Positions 23,822 through 32,937 of a stretch of DNA of 64,000 nucleotides are shown one piece after another. The translations under genes were made by a program, and so were the position numbers. This DNA is from Microthrixaceae bacterium (GTDB taxonomy: Bacteria; Actinomycetota; Acidimicrobiia; Acidimicrobiales; Iamiaceae), in NCBI GenBank assembly GCA_016702505.1, contig JADJDU010000001.1, forward strand, positions 248,001 to 312,000, read 5' to 3'. How positions within the stretch are numbered: the first letter of the stretch is position 1; every line of letters starts with the position of its first letter. The notes under the pieces are model-generated. The model saw only the letters and a list, made by a program, of their open reading frames with translations. It was not told the DNA's origin and searched no databases.

Positions 23822-25702
23822 GTGCCAAACCATCAGGCCAACTCGCTTGGAGATGTCGCGTCGCGCCTGTCACGTCTGGCTTCGACCCGGCGCGCCCAGC
23901 GGGGAGGCCGGGCTCCGCAGCGTGAGTCCGGGCTCTCGTCGGCCCCAGAGGTGGCTGGCGAAGGTGTTGCCTCCACCGTCGAGGCCACCATTCGACCGGT
24001 TCGTTCCGGGCGGTTCCGGCTGCTGGGCTGGGCCCCCGGCGAACCCCACCTGGTCCATCCCGCGGGCGGTGCCTCCCCAGACCCGACCCGATTCGAACGG
24101 CGGCGGTCACTGCTCTACTTCGCGCAGCACACCGACACCCATCTGTGTGACAGCCAGTCTCCGGCCCGCATGGAGGGCGGGGACACCTTCGGGTGGATCA
24201 ACCCCGGTACCGACGGCGGCTATCGGCCACAGGAGAGCCTGACAACCCACGTGTTCGACCGGATGGTGGCCGCCACCAACGCCGTTGTCGAGAGCCCGGA
24301 CTCGGGGGCGGTCATGGCCTGGTGCGTGCAGACCGGCGACAACACCGACAATCGCACCGTGGCCGAGATGGCCTGGTGGTTGTCGGTGTTGGAGGGGAGG
24401 CCGATGGCCCCCGACACCGGCGCCGCCGGCCGCTACGAGGGGGTGCAGCGCTCGGGGTGGAGGGGGGCGTGGCATCCCGACGACCCCCGGTGTCGAGACA
24501 TCTACGGTCGGGCCGGCTTCCCACATCTGCCGGGCTTGCTCGACGCGGCGGTGGCCGAGTTCGAGCCGGTGGGGCTGGACGTGCCGTGGTTGGCGGTGTT
24601 CGGCAACCACGACAGCCTTTTCACGGGAACCTTCGGCCCGATCCGGGGTCTGCGCATCGATCAGCTCCAACCAATGCTGGAGGGGACGTCGGCCAAGCCA
24701 ACCGGAACCGTTGGTCTGGTCCGCGCCATCGTCCACGCCACCGTCCTGGGTGCCGACGTGTCGCGTTGGGAACGGTGGGCCGAGCGGGTCCCCGTCGGTG
24801 TCCGCCAGGTGACACCGGATCGCTCTTCCCGGTCGGCACTGTCTCGAGTCGACTATGTGAAGGCGCTGCTCGAAGACGCTCCTCGCCACGGGCCGTTAGG
24901 GCACGGGTTCACGGCCGCGAACCTCGCTGAATCGACCAGCTGGTGGTCGCGCTCAGAGGGGGACCATGTGCAGGTGATCGGTCTCGACACCTGCAACCAC
25001 ACCAACGGTGACGGCGGCGGACTAGGTCCCCGGCAGTTCGAGTGGTTGGAGTCCGAGTTGATGACCCATAACCGTCGGTTCCGCGACCGAACCGGTGAGT
25101 GGGTCGACGGTGATGGTCCCGACCGCCTCGTCATCTTGGTCAGCCACCACAACTCCTGGACCATGGACAACACGAACAGCGATGACGCCGATCCCGGGCG
25201 CCGGGTGGGGGGTGCCGAACTGGTCCGATTCCTGCACCGGTTCCCCAACGTGGTGCTGTGGGTGAACGGTCACAGCCATGAACACCGGGTCATCCACCAT
25301 CGTCGGCCGGATTCCACCGGAGGGTCTGCGGGGCCGAACACGGCCCGCCGGATGGAGGCCGCGGGGTCGATGAGGGTCTCCGATGAGGCAGCGGCGGTCG
25401 TGGAAGGGTTCTGGGAGGTGGACACGGCCAGCTTGATCGACTTCTCCCAGCAGGGGCGGACCTTCGAGCTGTTCGACAACGGCGACGGGACGGTGTCCAT
25501 CCTGACCACCGTCATCGACCACGCCTCGCCGCCGCGTGCCCCCCGTCATCGCCACGGCCGATGGACGGTGGGCGAGATGGCTTCGTTGAGCCGGGAGCTG
25601 GCGGTGAACGATGCCCGCTGGATCGATCCCGTCGGCCTGCTCGGGTCGATCTACGACCGCAACGTGGAGTTGCTGTTGCCGACGCCGTTTCGACTCCGGT
25701 AG
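23822..25702 (+). CDS. Calcineurin-like metallophosphoesterase
   Basis: 626-residue predicted phosphoesterase. Metal-binding motifs appear in order: AQHTDTHLCD (residue about 100), QTGDNTDN, VFGNHDSLF, LVSHHNSWTMDN and NGHSHEHRV. These are the D-x-H, GD, GNH(D), H and GHxH motifs of the calcineurin-like fold with a dinuclear metal site. The protein is longer than simple members, with a large insertion between the GNHD and the H motif, like the actinobacterial TIGR03767 group (recalled, not checked). No signal peptide is evident at the GTG start. Natural substrate unknown. It stands as a single gene after mnmA. Confidence 0.83.
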   Translation: MPNHQANSLGDVASRLSRLASTRRAQRGGRAPQRESGLSSAPEVAGEGVASTVEATIRPVRSGRFRLLGWAPGEPHLVHPAGGASPDPTRFERRRSLLYFAQHTDTHLCDSQSPARMEGGDTFGWINPGTDGGYRPQESLTTHVFDRMVAATNAVVESPDSGAVMAWCVQTGDNTDNRTVAEMAWWLSVLEGRPMAPDTGAAGRYEGVQRSGWRGAWHPDDPRCRDIYGRAGFPHLPGLLDAAVAEFEPVGLDVPWLAVFGNHDSLFTGTFGPIRGLRIDQLQPMLEGTSAKPTGTVGLVRAIVHATVLGADVSRWERWAERVPVGVRQVTPDRSSRSALSRVDYVKALLEDAPRHGPLGHGFTAANLAESTSWWSRSEGDHVQVIGLDTCNHTNGDGGGLGPRQFEWLESELMTHNRRFRDRTGEWVDGDGPDRLVILVSHHNSWTMDNTNSDDADPGRRVGGAELVRFLHRFPNVVLWVNGHSHEHRVIHHRRPDSTGGSAGPNTARRMEAAGSMRVSDEAAAVVEGFWEVDTASLIDFSQQGRTFELFDNGDGTVSILTTVIDHASPPRAPRHRHGRWTVGEMASLSRELAVNDARWIDPVGLLGSIYDRNVELLLPTPFRLR

Positions 25703-25774
25703 TGGCCGTTGGACGCGGCGTCGTCGCGGCGGTCCCGATCTGTGGTGATGTCGCGTCAGAGGCTGGTGGGATGG

Positions 25775-26656
25775 TCAGGTCGGGACGCGGATGCGGTGGT
25801 GGCGTGCTCGGTCCAGTAGGTGGGCGGGACGAGCGGGGGTGAACAGCAAGGCGTTGGTCTCGACGGTCTCGGTCCGGTTTCGTCCCCGGATCACCAGCAG
25901 GTCGACCGGTTCGGTGAGGTCGAGCTGGAGGGCGAGTCCGCTGGCGCCCCCGGTGAGGTCCTCCGCATCGGTGTCGGCCAGTGCTGGGCCGAGCGAGGCC
26001 ACGGCCAGGCGCGGGAAGAGCTGGGGCTCGGCCAGGGTGAGCGGATCGTGGAGGACCATCCCCGCGGGGACCAGCACCACCCACCGGCGAGAGAGTTGGT
26101 GGAGCGAAAGGGCGGCCTGTCGGGCCACAACCAAGCCTGCGGCGGAGGCGGGCACCGCCACCATCCATTGGCCGGCGGCGGCCAGCCCCGGCCCGATGGC
26201 CACTCCTGCGACCGCGGCCAGCCAGCTCAGGGGCACGACGGTGAGACCGAGCAACGTCGGTGTCTGCAATGGGAGACGCTGCTCGGGGCCGTACGAAGAT
26301 CCGTCCACCCAGGCTTCGGTGAACCACGGCGACACCACGGCGAGGGTCGCCAGGGTGGCGGCGAGGATCGCTCCGATGTCGGCGAAATCGAGGGTGGAAC
26401 CGAATGCGGCCATGGTGACCGTGGCAGCAAGTCCGGCCGGAACCACCAGCCTGGCTCCGGTGAGGCTGGCGCTCCTGGGGACCAGGAGGGTGACCAATCC
26501 CGCCGTCCAAGCCACGCTGAGAGACACCACAACCACCATCTGTGCCAGGACGGATCGGCCGTCCAAGACGTCACCCAGTGCCCCGGTGGCGGTCAGCGCC
26601 ACCACCACCCACGAGCCCCGAGCCACCCACGGGGTGATCTGATCCACCTTCGACAC
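25775..26656 (-). CDS. Integral membrane protein, unknown function
   Basis: 293 residues with five or six hydrophobic helices in the first 190 residues (for example SWVVVALTATGALGDVL, MVVVVSLSVAWTAGLVTLLV, GAILAATLATLAVVSPWF and LGLTVVPLSWLAAVAG) and a soluble C-terminal domain of about 100 residues rich in LVIRGRNRTETVETNALLFTP-like beta structure. I do not recognise a family. It is convergent with the phosphoesterase and divergent from the MetE-like gene, so it is probably transcribed alone. Confidence 0.65.
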   Translation of the reverse strand: MSKVDQITPWVARGSWVVVALTATGALGDVLDGRSVLAQMVVVVSLSVAWTAGLVTLLVPRSASLTGARLVVPAGLAATVTMAAFGSTLDFADIGAILAATLATLAVVSPWFTEAWVDGSSYGPEQRLPLQTPTLLGLTVVPLSWLAAVAGVAIGPGLAAAGQWMVAVPASAAGLVVARQAALSLHQLSRRWVVLVPAGMVLHDPLTLAEPQLFPRLAVASLGPALADTDAEDLTGGASGLALQLDLTEPVDLLVIRGRNRTETVETNALLFTPARPAHLLDRARHHRIRVPT

Positions 26657-26736
26657 GGACCTGAGATTTGCCGACGCGAGCCGCTGGTGGCTATTCCAGA
26701 GGGGGTAAAGGGGACAACTGGAGAGGGGACTGGGCT

Positions 26737-27771
26737 GTGGAGGCAGTGCTGCACACGACAGGAGACGAGGCGGCCTTGCCCCTTGGCGCGTCCTCGTCGG
26801 TGGGCAGCCTCCCCCACGTCGACCGTGACGAGGCCATCGACTTCGTGCTCCGCCACACCCCGCTCCTGCCAGCCGCGCCGACGCTTCCCCGGCTCGACCC
26901 CCTCGAGCAGATGATCCCGCAGGCCGCGTGGGGGATCGGTGGCGTTTCGGTGGACACCGACGGAACCATCTCGATCGACGACCCAGCCGTCATCGATCCC
27001 GAAGCCCCGCTCGGAGACCCCGGCCTCGACGACGCACCGTTCGCCACCTGGCGGCTGTTCCTGGATCGGGTGGCCGGGCGAACCGATCCGGTGAAGCTGC
27101 AGCTCACCGGTCCGTTGACGTTGGGCCTGACCCTCATTCAGGCCGGTCTGGCCCCGACGGTTGCTTTCGAGGTGGCGGGCCGGGCCGTGCGCCAACGAGC
27201 CCTGGCCCTGCTGGACCGGGTCGACCAGTCGGTCCCCGAGGCGCACCGGGTCGTGGTCTTCGACGAGCCCGGCTTGGTCGGCGGCCTCCGCCCCGATCTG
27301 GAGTTGACCCCCGACGGGGTCATCGACCTGCTCTCAGGCGCACTTGCATCGGTGCAGGACCGTGCGCTCTCGGGCGTTCACTGTTGTGGGGTCGCAGACT
27401 GGAGACTGGTGCTGCAGGCTGGACCCGATGTCCTGTCCGCCCCGGTCGGGGCCGGGCTGACTCCCTACGCCGCCAGCCTCAGCGGGTTCCTCGAGCGTGG
27501 CGGATGGATCGCGTGGGGGGCAGTCGCCACCAACGAGCCTCTAGGCGAGCATGCATCGAGATCGTGGCGCCAGCTCTCGTCCCAGTGGTGTGAGCTGGTC
27601 CAGAACGGCTGTGATCCGGTTCTGCTGCGGCGCCAGGCCCTCGTGACCCCGGCATGCGGTCTGGCCCTCCACGACGTCGCCCAGGCCGACCACGTGTTCG
27701 ACGTGGCCTCCCACCTAGCCGAGAAGATCCACGACCAGGTAATGGGGATCCGTCTCTCGGTGGGTGCCTAA
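26737..27771 (+). CDS. MetE-like (cobalamin-independent methionine synthase C-terminal / UROD-like) protein
   Basis: 344-residue TIM-barrel protein of the UROD/MetE-like group. SSVGSLPHVDRDEAIDFVL is the family opening, and QLTGPLTLGLTLIQAG follows. Of the MetE zinc ligands, His215-x-Cys (HCC, 215-217) and Cys307 (PACGLA) are present, while the Glu ligand position is not obvious. A methyl-transfer role on a thiol is therefore plausible but unproven. The same gene precedes ligA in other actinobacteria, and here it lies two genes upstream of it. GTG 26737 is chosen for the position of homology. An 11-bp perfect hairpin follows the stop by 8 nt. Confidence 0.75.
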   Translation: MEAVLHTTGDEAALPLGASSSVGSLPHVDRDEAIDFVLRHTPLLPAAPTLPRLDPLEQMIPQAAWGIGGVSVDTDGTISIDDPAVIDPEAPLGDPGLDDAPFATWRLFLDRVAGRTDPVKLQLTGPLTLGLTLIQAGLAPTVAFEVAGRAVRQRALALLDRVDQSVPEAHRVVVFDEPGLVGGLRPDLELTPDGVIDLLSGALASVQDRALSGVHCCGVADWRLVLQAGPDVLSAPVGAGLTPYAASLSGFLERGGWIAWGAVATNEPLGEHASRSWRQLSSQWCELVQNGCDPVLLRRQALVTPACGLALHDVAQADHVFDVASHLAEKIHDQVMGIRLSVGA

Positions 27772-27776
27772 ACCCT

Positions 27777-27960
27777 GATCCGCCGGAAGGAGGAGCCTTC
27801 CGGCGGAGTTTGGATGCCGGCCCGCCGGCCGCCGTCTTCGCTGCTGCGACCGGCAAAGCCGATCTCGGCAGATCGGGGGCTCCGCCACGAAGGGCTCTGC
27901 CCCCGAACCCCCGCCCAGTCCTTCGGCTCCAGCTCGTCAGACGGCCGAACACCAATGGCG
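27777..27960 (+). repeat. Dispersed repeat family A, long copy 2
   Basis: Near-identical to 21005-21190. Its head forms a perfect 11-bp hairpin, CCGCCGGAAGG / CCTTCCGGCGG (27780-27806, loop AGGAG), followed by AGTTTGG. Placed between two convergent genes, it may act as a bidirectional terminator. Confidence 0.85.
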
Positions 27961-27984
27961 TCTGCCCGGAGAACTGCGATCCGT

Positions 27985-29571
27985 CTAGAGCTTGCGCAGG
28001 GCACCCATGAGGCGCTTGAGGGTCGAGACCTTGGCGTCGGCGTCTTGTTCCTCGGTGCGGAACGCCACATCGACCGGGTTGGGCTCGCCGCGACGGCGCT
28101 TCTTGCCGGCACCGTTGGCAGCGGCGGCGGCCTCGGGCTCGTCGATGAACTGGGCGTAGAGGTCTTCGAGCCACGCCGCGTTGGGGTCGCCCGAGCGCTC
28201 CTCCTCTCCGTCCTCGTCGGTCTCGATGCCTTCGTGGTGAAGGTCTGAGCCGTGGTCGCCGAACACGTCGGCGTAGGCGGCGGCATCCGGCTCGGACCGT
28301 TCGCCGGTGTCGGGAGCATCGGTCGGTGCCGGCGACGAGGTGCCGAGCAGGTCAGCGGCGCTGGCGAACATGTCACTGAAGGGGTCGACCTCGGGGATGC
28401 CCACCCGGGGCTGTTCCTGTTCGGTCTTCCCCTCTGAGGCGAGCGCACCGGCGATGGCATCGCCGATGCGAGCGGTCAGCGGATCGGGCTCATCGGCTTT
28501 GGGTGTGGTGCTCCGCCGCGCAGTCCGGTGGGGGAGACCCATGGCCAGCAACGGATCTGGTTCGATGTCTGGGGCCGAGGGCTCGTCGTCGACAGCTTCG
28601 GGCGGTGGCGGTGGCGGTGTCTCGGTCTCGGCTTCGGTGCCGGTGTCGAAGCGGTCCTGGGGTTCGGTCGCCAGGCGACCGTCGAAGCGACCGTCGTTGG
28701 TGAACGGGTCGGTGGTGTCGAAGCGGTCCTCGGTCTGGAAACCCTGGTTAGCGTCGAAACGGTCGTCGCTGGCGAAGGGATCTTCGGACTCTCCACCAGA
28801 CCGGTAGTCGTCGGTCTGAACCTCGGGTTTGGTCTCAGCCCGGCGCAGGGGTACGACCTGGGCTTCGGCATCGGTGGACACCACCTGTACCAGCCCGGCC
28901 TGGAAGAGTCGGTTGACCACCCGGGCGGTGGAGTACGCGCCGCGGCCCAGTTCGTTGGCCAGTTCGTAGATGGTGCGAGGGCCGGCCAGTGCCGTGACCA
29001 GCTCCCAGTCCTCACGAAGGATGGTCACCTGGGCGGCGTTGCCGGGGAGCGTCCGACTTGCTTCCACCCACGAGTCGAGACCCGGGATCGACCCGCTCCA
29101 CTCGTCTACCTCGCGGACACGCTTGCGGACCTCGCCGACGATGGCATCTACCGGGAACGCTCGGAACGGTCCCAGCCAGTGAACGGTGTCGGGCTCGAAG
29201 TCGAACTCTCCGGTGCCATCGCGGAACAGATCGATCAGCGGGTCGTAGATGACCGACAGGACAACCGACGCCAGCAGGTCAGAGGTGATCTCGTCGTTGC
29301 GTACGAGGAGCTCGCCGACAACTGGTCGATCCCCGGCCTCGTCGATGGCCTGGCCCCAGCCATCGGCGCTGAGCCGACCAGGGCGCACCAGCGCCGTGGC
29401 CAGGGCGCCATCGGTGGCCTCGTTGCGGGCGAAGTAGAGCTGACCCCGGTGGAGGTAGACGGTGCAGCCGTGGGGGCCACCGAAGCGGACAGCGCCCGTT
29501 CGCCCGTCTGCGGACAGGACCTTGAGGATGCCCGCCGGCGAGAAGTCTTCGAGCGTGCCGTTGAGAGTCAT
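27985..29571 (-). CDS. DUF4388-domain protein with long acidic disordered tail
   Basis: 528 residues. Residues 1-110 look like the DUF4388 (PatA/FrzS-type) domain: MTLNGTLEDFSPAGILKVL, GRTGAVRFG, VYLHRGQLYFARNE. Residues about 110-220 contain a second alpha/beta part ending in a winged-helix-like region (IYELANELGRGAYSTARVVNRLFQAGLV). The rest is acidic and disordered, with four DRFD-type repeats (around residues 270-320) and a proline run, ending in a basic helix (KVSTLKRLMGALRKL). Such domains occur in signalling or polarity proteins in other bacteria, so a regulatory role is inferred. Divergent from ligA by 210 bp. Confidence 0.65.
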   Translation of the reverse strand: MTLNGTLEDFSPAGILKVLSADGRTGAVRFGGPHGCTVYLHRGQLYFARNEATDGALATALVRPGRLSADGWGQAIDEAGDRPVVGELLVRNDEITSDLLASVVLSVIYDPLIDLFRDGTGEFDFEPDTVHWLGPFRAFPVDAIVGEVRKRVREVDEWSGSIPGLDSWVEASRTLPGNAAQVTILREDWELVTALAGPRTIYELANELGRGAYSTARVVNRLFQAGLVQVVSTDAEAQVVPLRRAETKPEVQTDDYRSGGESEDPFASDDRFDANQGFQTEDRFDTTDPFTNDGRFDGRLATEPQDRFDTGTEAETETPPPPPPEAVDDEPSAPDIEPDPLLAMGLPHRTARRSTTPKADEPDPLTARIGDAIAGALASEGKTEQEQPRVGIPEVDPFSDMFASAADLLGTSSPAPTDAPDTGERSEPDAAAYADVFGDHGSDLHHEGIETDEDGEEERSGDPNAAWLEDLYAQFIDEPEAAAAANGAGKKRRRGEPNPVDVAFRTEEQDADAKVSTLKRLMGALRKL

Positions 29572-29767
29572 CTGCTATCCGCGTTCCTCGGGCGTGGGTC
29601 TGCTACGGGAGTCTTTTCCCGCATTTCCGTCGGCCGTTGGCATCCCGACTTGAGGCTTTCCCCCTTCGCGACGAGTGGTCAAATGGCCCATTTTTCGGGG
29701 CGGCCGTCGTCTGATCTGCAGGTTTCAGGCTCGATCTGACCGGTCGAAGGTTGTCGCAGCCGGCCGG

Positions 29768-29773
29768 TAGGGT
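29768..29773 (+). promoter_or_regulatory. Putative -10 box, leaderless start of ligA
   Basis: TAGGGT, 8 nt before the ligA GTG at 29782. No good -35 was seen at 16-18 bp. Confidence 0.4.
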
Positions 29774-29781
29774 GCCCGGCT

Positions 29782-32142
29782 GTGACGCCCTCGACAGCAT
29801 CGGGTACCGATCCGGCCTCGGACCCGGGGCCCAGCCGCCGGGTCGCGGCCGAATCCGATGGGACTCCCATCAGCGGTCCCAGCGACGACGTCGCCACCCG
29901 GGCAGCCAAGCTGCGGGCTGAGGTAACCGAGCACAACCACCGCTACCACGAGCTCGACGCCCCTACCATCAGCGACGCCGACTACGACGACCTGGTCCGT
30001 GAGCTACGGGCCTTGGAGGAGCAGTTCCCTGAACTGGTCTTGGACGGTACGCCCAGCGCCGCGGTGGGAGGGGCCCCGTCGGCCACCTTCTCGCCGGTCC
30101 GCCATTCCACCGCGATGATGTCGCTGGACAACGCCTTCTCGGTCGAGGAGTTGGAGGCCTGGGGGGAGCGTCTCGACCGTCGTGATCCCGGTTCGGGATC
30201 CATCACCGGTGGCTATTGCTGTGAGCTGAAGATCGATGGGGTCGCCATCTCGCTGCGATATGAGAGGGGCCGCTTGGTACAGGCCGCAACTCGGGGCGAC
30301 GGTCACGTGGGAGAGGACGTGACCGCCAACGTCAGAACCATTGCCGCCGTCCCTCAACAACTACCCGATGGGGTCCCCGAGGTGCTGGAGGTGCGCGGCG
30401 AGATCTACATGTCCGCCGATGCCTTCGCCCGACTCCAAGCCACCCAGCAAGAGGAGAACAGGGTGCGAGTGGAGGCAGGTCGCAAGCCGCACCCGGTGGC
30501 GGTGAACCCCCGGAACGCTGCGGCTGGGTCATTGCGCCAGAAGAACCCGGCCGTTACCGCCAGTCGTGAACTGTCCATGTGGTGCTATCAGCTCGGGCAG
30601 GTGGAAGGCGGCCCGGAGTTCACCAGCCATGCCGGTTCCATCGCTCAGCTCGGCCGGTGGGGTTTCGCAGTGAACCCAGAGGTCACGGTGGTAGCGACCA
30701 TGGCCGAGGTGGCCGCCTTCTGTCGCCACTGGCAGGAACACCGCCACGACCTGCCCTATGAGATCGATGGAGCGGTGGTGAAGGTCGACGACCTCGCTCA
30801 GCGGGAAGACCTGGGGACGACGTCCCGGGCGCCGCGGTGGGCGATCGCCTACAAGTTCCCACCCGAGGAGCGCACCACCAGGCTCCTAGCCATCGAGGTG
30901 TCGGTCGGCCGGACCGGCCGGGTCACGCCCTATGCCGTGCTGGAGCCGGTTTTCGTGGGGGGTGCCACCGTGACCCACGCCACTCTCCACAACGAGGACC
31001 AGGTAAAGGTCAAAGACGTCCGTGTAGGCGACACCGTCGTGGTGCGTCGGGCTGGCGACGTGATCCCCGAGGTGGTCGGCCCGGTGATCGACGCAGCCCA
31101 CCACGATCGACCCGTATGGCAGTTTCCTCGCACCTGTCCGTCATCTCGGCCCGTCGAACTGGTGAGGCTCGACGGCGAGAGCGACACGCGCTGCCCCGAC
31201 CCGTTGTGCCCGTTCCAGCGGTCGGGGTCCATCGAACACTTCGCCGGTCGGGGATCGATGGACATCGAGGGGTTGGGGGAACAAAGGGTCCGGCTCCTGT
31301 TGGATCTGGAGTTGGTGGGCGACATCGCCGACCTCTACCGCTTGGATTGGGAGCGCCTGGCCCGACTTCGAGCCGCGGTTTCTGCGTGGGCGACGCGGGC
31401 GGTGACCCATGCCCAGCAGCGTACGGGCGACGCCAAGGCTCGTCTGGAGGCGGTTGAGGCGGTCGACCTGGCCGCAACTCAGCCTTCAGGTGACGATCAT
31501 CGGGATCTGGCTGTGGATGTGATCGAGGCACTGGTGGGAGACGTCGGCTTGTTCAAGTCGACAGCCGACGGTGTCCGTGGCCTCGGGGACGAGGCGGTGG
31601 CCAACCTCCGAGGTGCGATTGCGGCGTCCCTGGACCGGCCGTTGGCCAACCTGTTGGTGGGCCTGAACATCCGCCATCTGGGACCGTCGGGGGCGCTTGC
31701 CCTTGCCGTGGCCTTTGGTGATCTGATCCGCATCGCCGAAGCACCGCTCGAGGCGATGGCCGCGGTCGAAGGGGTGGGACCGGTAATCGCTGCGTCGGTT
31801 CGCTCCTGGTTCGACGAGCCCGCCAATCGTGACCTGGTCGACCGGCTGGTCGCGGCGGGCGTCAACACCGTCGGTCCCCAAGCCTCGAGCCTTCCTCAGG
31901 TGTTGTTGGGCAAGATCGTGGTGGTGAGTGGAACCCTCGACGGCTACACCCGTGAGCAGGCCGAGGCCGCCGTCACCGACCGGGGCGGCAAGTCGCCGGG
32001 ATCGGTGTCCAAGAAGACCACCGCACTGGTCCTGGGAGCATCACCAGGGGCATCCAAGGTCACCAAGGCCGAAGGCTTGGGAATACCGATCCTCGACCAG
32101 GCCGGTTTCGAACATCTGCTGGAGACCGGCGAGCTTCCCTGA
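29782..32142 (+). CDS. ligA: NAD+-dependent DNA ligase
   Basis: 786-residue LigA that seals nicks in replication and repair. It has domain Ia (HNHRYHELDAPTISDADYDDLV), the adenylation motif with nucleophile Lys150 (CELKIDGVA), the OB domain (VTPYAVLEPVFVGGATVTHATLHN), a zinc finger, HhH repeats and a C-terminal BRCT domain (GKIVVVSGTLDGYTREQAE). Two oddities. The zinc finger begins CPSSRP where C-x-x-C is expected, so one of four Cys ligands seems lost. About 70 extra residues are inserted after LYRLDWERLARL in the first HhH region. The enzyme is roughly 100 residues longer than usual, from this insertion and a 40-residue N-terminal extension. Confidence 0.95.
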   Translation: MTPSTASGTDPASDPGPSRRVAAESDGTPISGPSDDVATRAAKLRAEVTEHNHRYHELDAPTISDADYDDLVRELRALEEQFPELVLDGTPSAAVGGAPSATFSPVRHSTAMMSLDNAFSVEELEAWGERLDRRDPGSGSITGGYCCELKIDGVAISLRYERGRLVQAATRGDGHVGEDVTANVRTIAAVPQQLPDGVPEVLEVRGEIYMSADAFARLQATQQEENRVRVEAGRKPHPVAVNPRNAAAGSLRQKNPAVTASRELSMWCYQLGQVEGGPEFTSHAGSIAQLGRWGFAVNPEVTVVATMAEVAAFCRHWQEHRHDLPYEIDGAVVKVDDLAQREDLGTTSRAPRWAIAYKFPPEERTTRLLAIEVSVGRTGRVTPYAVLEPVFVGGATVTHATLHNEDQVKVKDVRVGDTVVVRRAGDVIPEVVGPVIDAAHHDRPVWQFPRTCPSSRPVELVRLDGESDTRCPDPLCPFQRSGSIEHFAGRGSMDIEGLGEQRVRLLLDLELVGDIADLYRLDWERLARLRAAVSAWATRAVTHAQQRTGDAKARLEAVEAVDLAATQPSGDDHRDLAVDVIEALVGDVGLFKSTADGVRGLGDEAVANLRGAIAASLDRPLANLLVGLNIRHLGPSGALALAVAFGDLIRIAEAPLEAMAAVEGVGPVIAASVRSWFDEPANRDLVDRLVAAGVNTVGPQASSLPQVLLGKIVVVSGTLDGYTREQAEAAVTDRGGKSPGSVSKKTTALVLGASPGASKVTKAEGLGIPILDQAGFEHLLETGELP

Positions 32143-32246
32143 CCGAAACAGGCTGGGGCGCGAGATCCCTTTTTCGAGATCCCTTTTTCGATGGCCCCTG
32201 CGAGTGACGGAGTCATCGAAATCGTGGAGCTTGTCGACGCCAGCTC

Positions 32247-32804
32247 TCAGATGACGTGGACGGTCCAGGTGACGACCCGAGTGGTGGTGTCGGCTCGGGA
32301 GTCCTTGAAGTATCGGAGCACGATGGTCACTTCGCCTGGCTCGAACTCTTCAATCACTTTGCCGGGCCCGGGGCGGAAGAACACCCGGTTGCGGCTGGTG
32401 GGCCGAACGCCGTACTGGCGGAGCTCGGCCTCGGTGAGCGAGTCCGGATCCACGGCGCCTTCCATGTCTTCTTCTGGGATGTCGATGCCGTTCACGGTCA
32501 GTCGTCCGTCGTAGCCCAGGGCCAGCTCGGCGCCGACGTCGGTCTGGCGCAGGGCCCGACCTCCAGGGGCAGGGAACTGCGCAACGATGGCGGGGTGGGC
32601 GGTGCTCTCGGGCGAGGTCTCACCCTTGCTGCAGCTGTAGGCGAAGATCCCGGCAGCCAGGACCAGCGCAACGGTGGTGGCGACGATGCGGATGGCTCGG
32701 CGAGCCGGACTCTCGCCGTTGTCCACGTCGCCACCGACGCCGAGGTTGTCCCCCGGAGCGCGCCCGTTGCTCGATGGGCTGGCAGGCGTGGCGGTGTCGA
32801 TCAT
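32247..32804 (-). CDS. Single-pass membrane-anchored protein, unknown function
   Basis: 185 residues. A disordered, polar N-terminus (about 45 residues) leads to one hydrophobic helix, RIVATTVALVLAAGIFAYSCS, and an extracytoplasmic domain of about 110 residues. The Cys after the helix is not in a proper lipobox. The mature part has ELALGYDGRLTVNGIDIPEED and EPGEVTIVLRYF, suggesting a small beta-rich domain. ATG 32804 is chosen because it lies about 45 residues before the helix and CACGAT is found 7 nt upstream. It is divergent from the PASTA kinase gene, 134 bp apart. Function not recognised. Confidence 0.6.
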   Translation of the reverse strand: MIDTATPASPSSNGRAPGDNLGVGGDVDNGESPARRAIRIVATTVALVLAAGIFAYSCSKGETSPESTAHPAIVAQFPAPGGRALRQTDVGAELALGYDGRLTVNGIDIPEEDMEGAVDPDSLTEAELRQYGVRPTSRNRVFFRPGPGKVIEEFEPGEVTIVLRYFKDSRADTTTRVVTWTVHVI

Positions 32805-32925
32805 CGAGAGAATCGTGCCACCCGAGGTCGGTTCTCTCACCATCACCGCCGTTGCCTGACCGCTGTCCCACGGTGGGAGTCGCGCTCGGGGCTCGAGGCT
32901 CCCCGAAACGTCGGGTGGGGGGCGG

Positions 32926-32931
32926 TACCCT
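32926..32931 (+). promoter_or_regulatory. Putative -10 box, leaderless start of kinase gene
   Basis: TACCCT, 6 nt before the GTG at 32938. Confidence 0.4.
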
Positions 32932-32937
32932 CGGTTC

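Noticed and set aside
29700..29781. TTGTCG before ligA as a -35 box
   Set aside because: It is only 11 bp from the -10 candidate; normal spacing is 16-18 bp.
31130..31150. A frameshift as the cause of the missing Cys in the LigA zinc finger
   Set aside because: The frame is continuous on both sides; only base substitution would explain it, so it is reported as a residue change.
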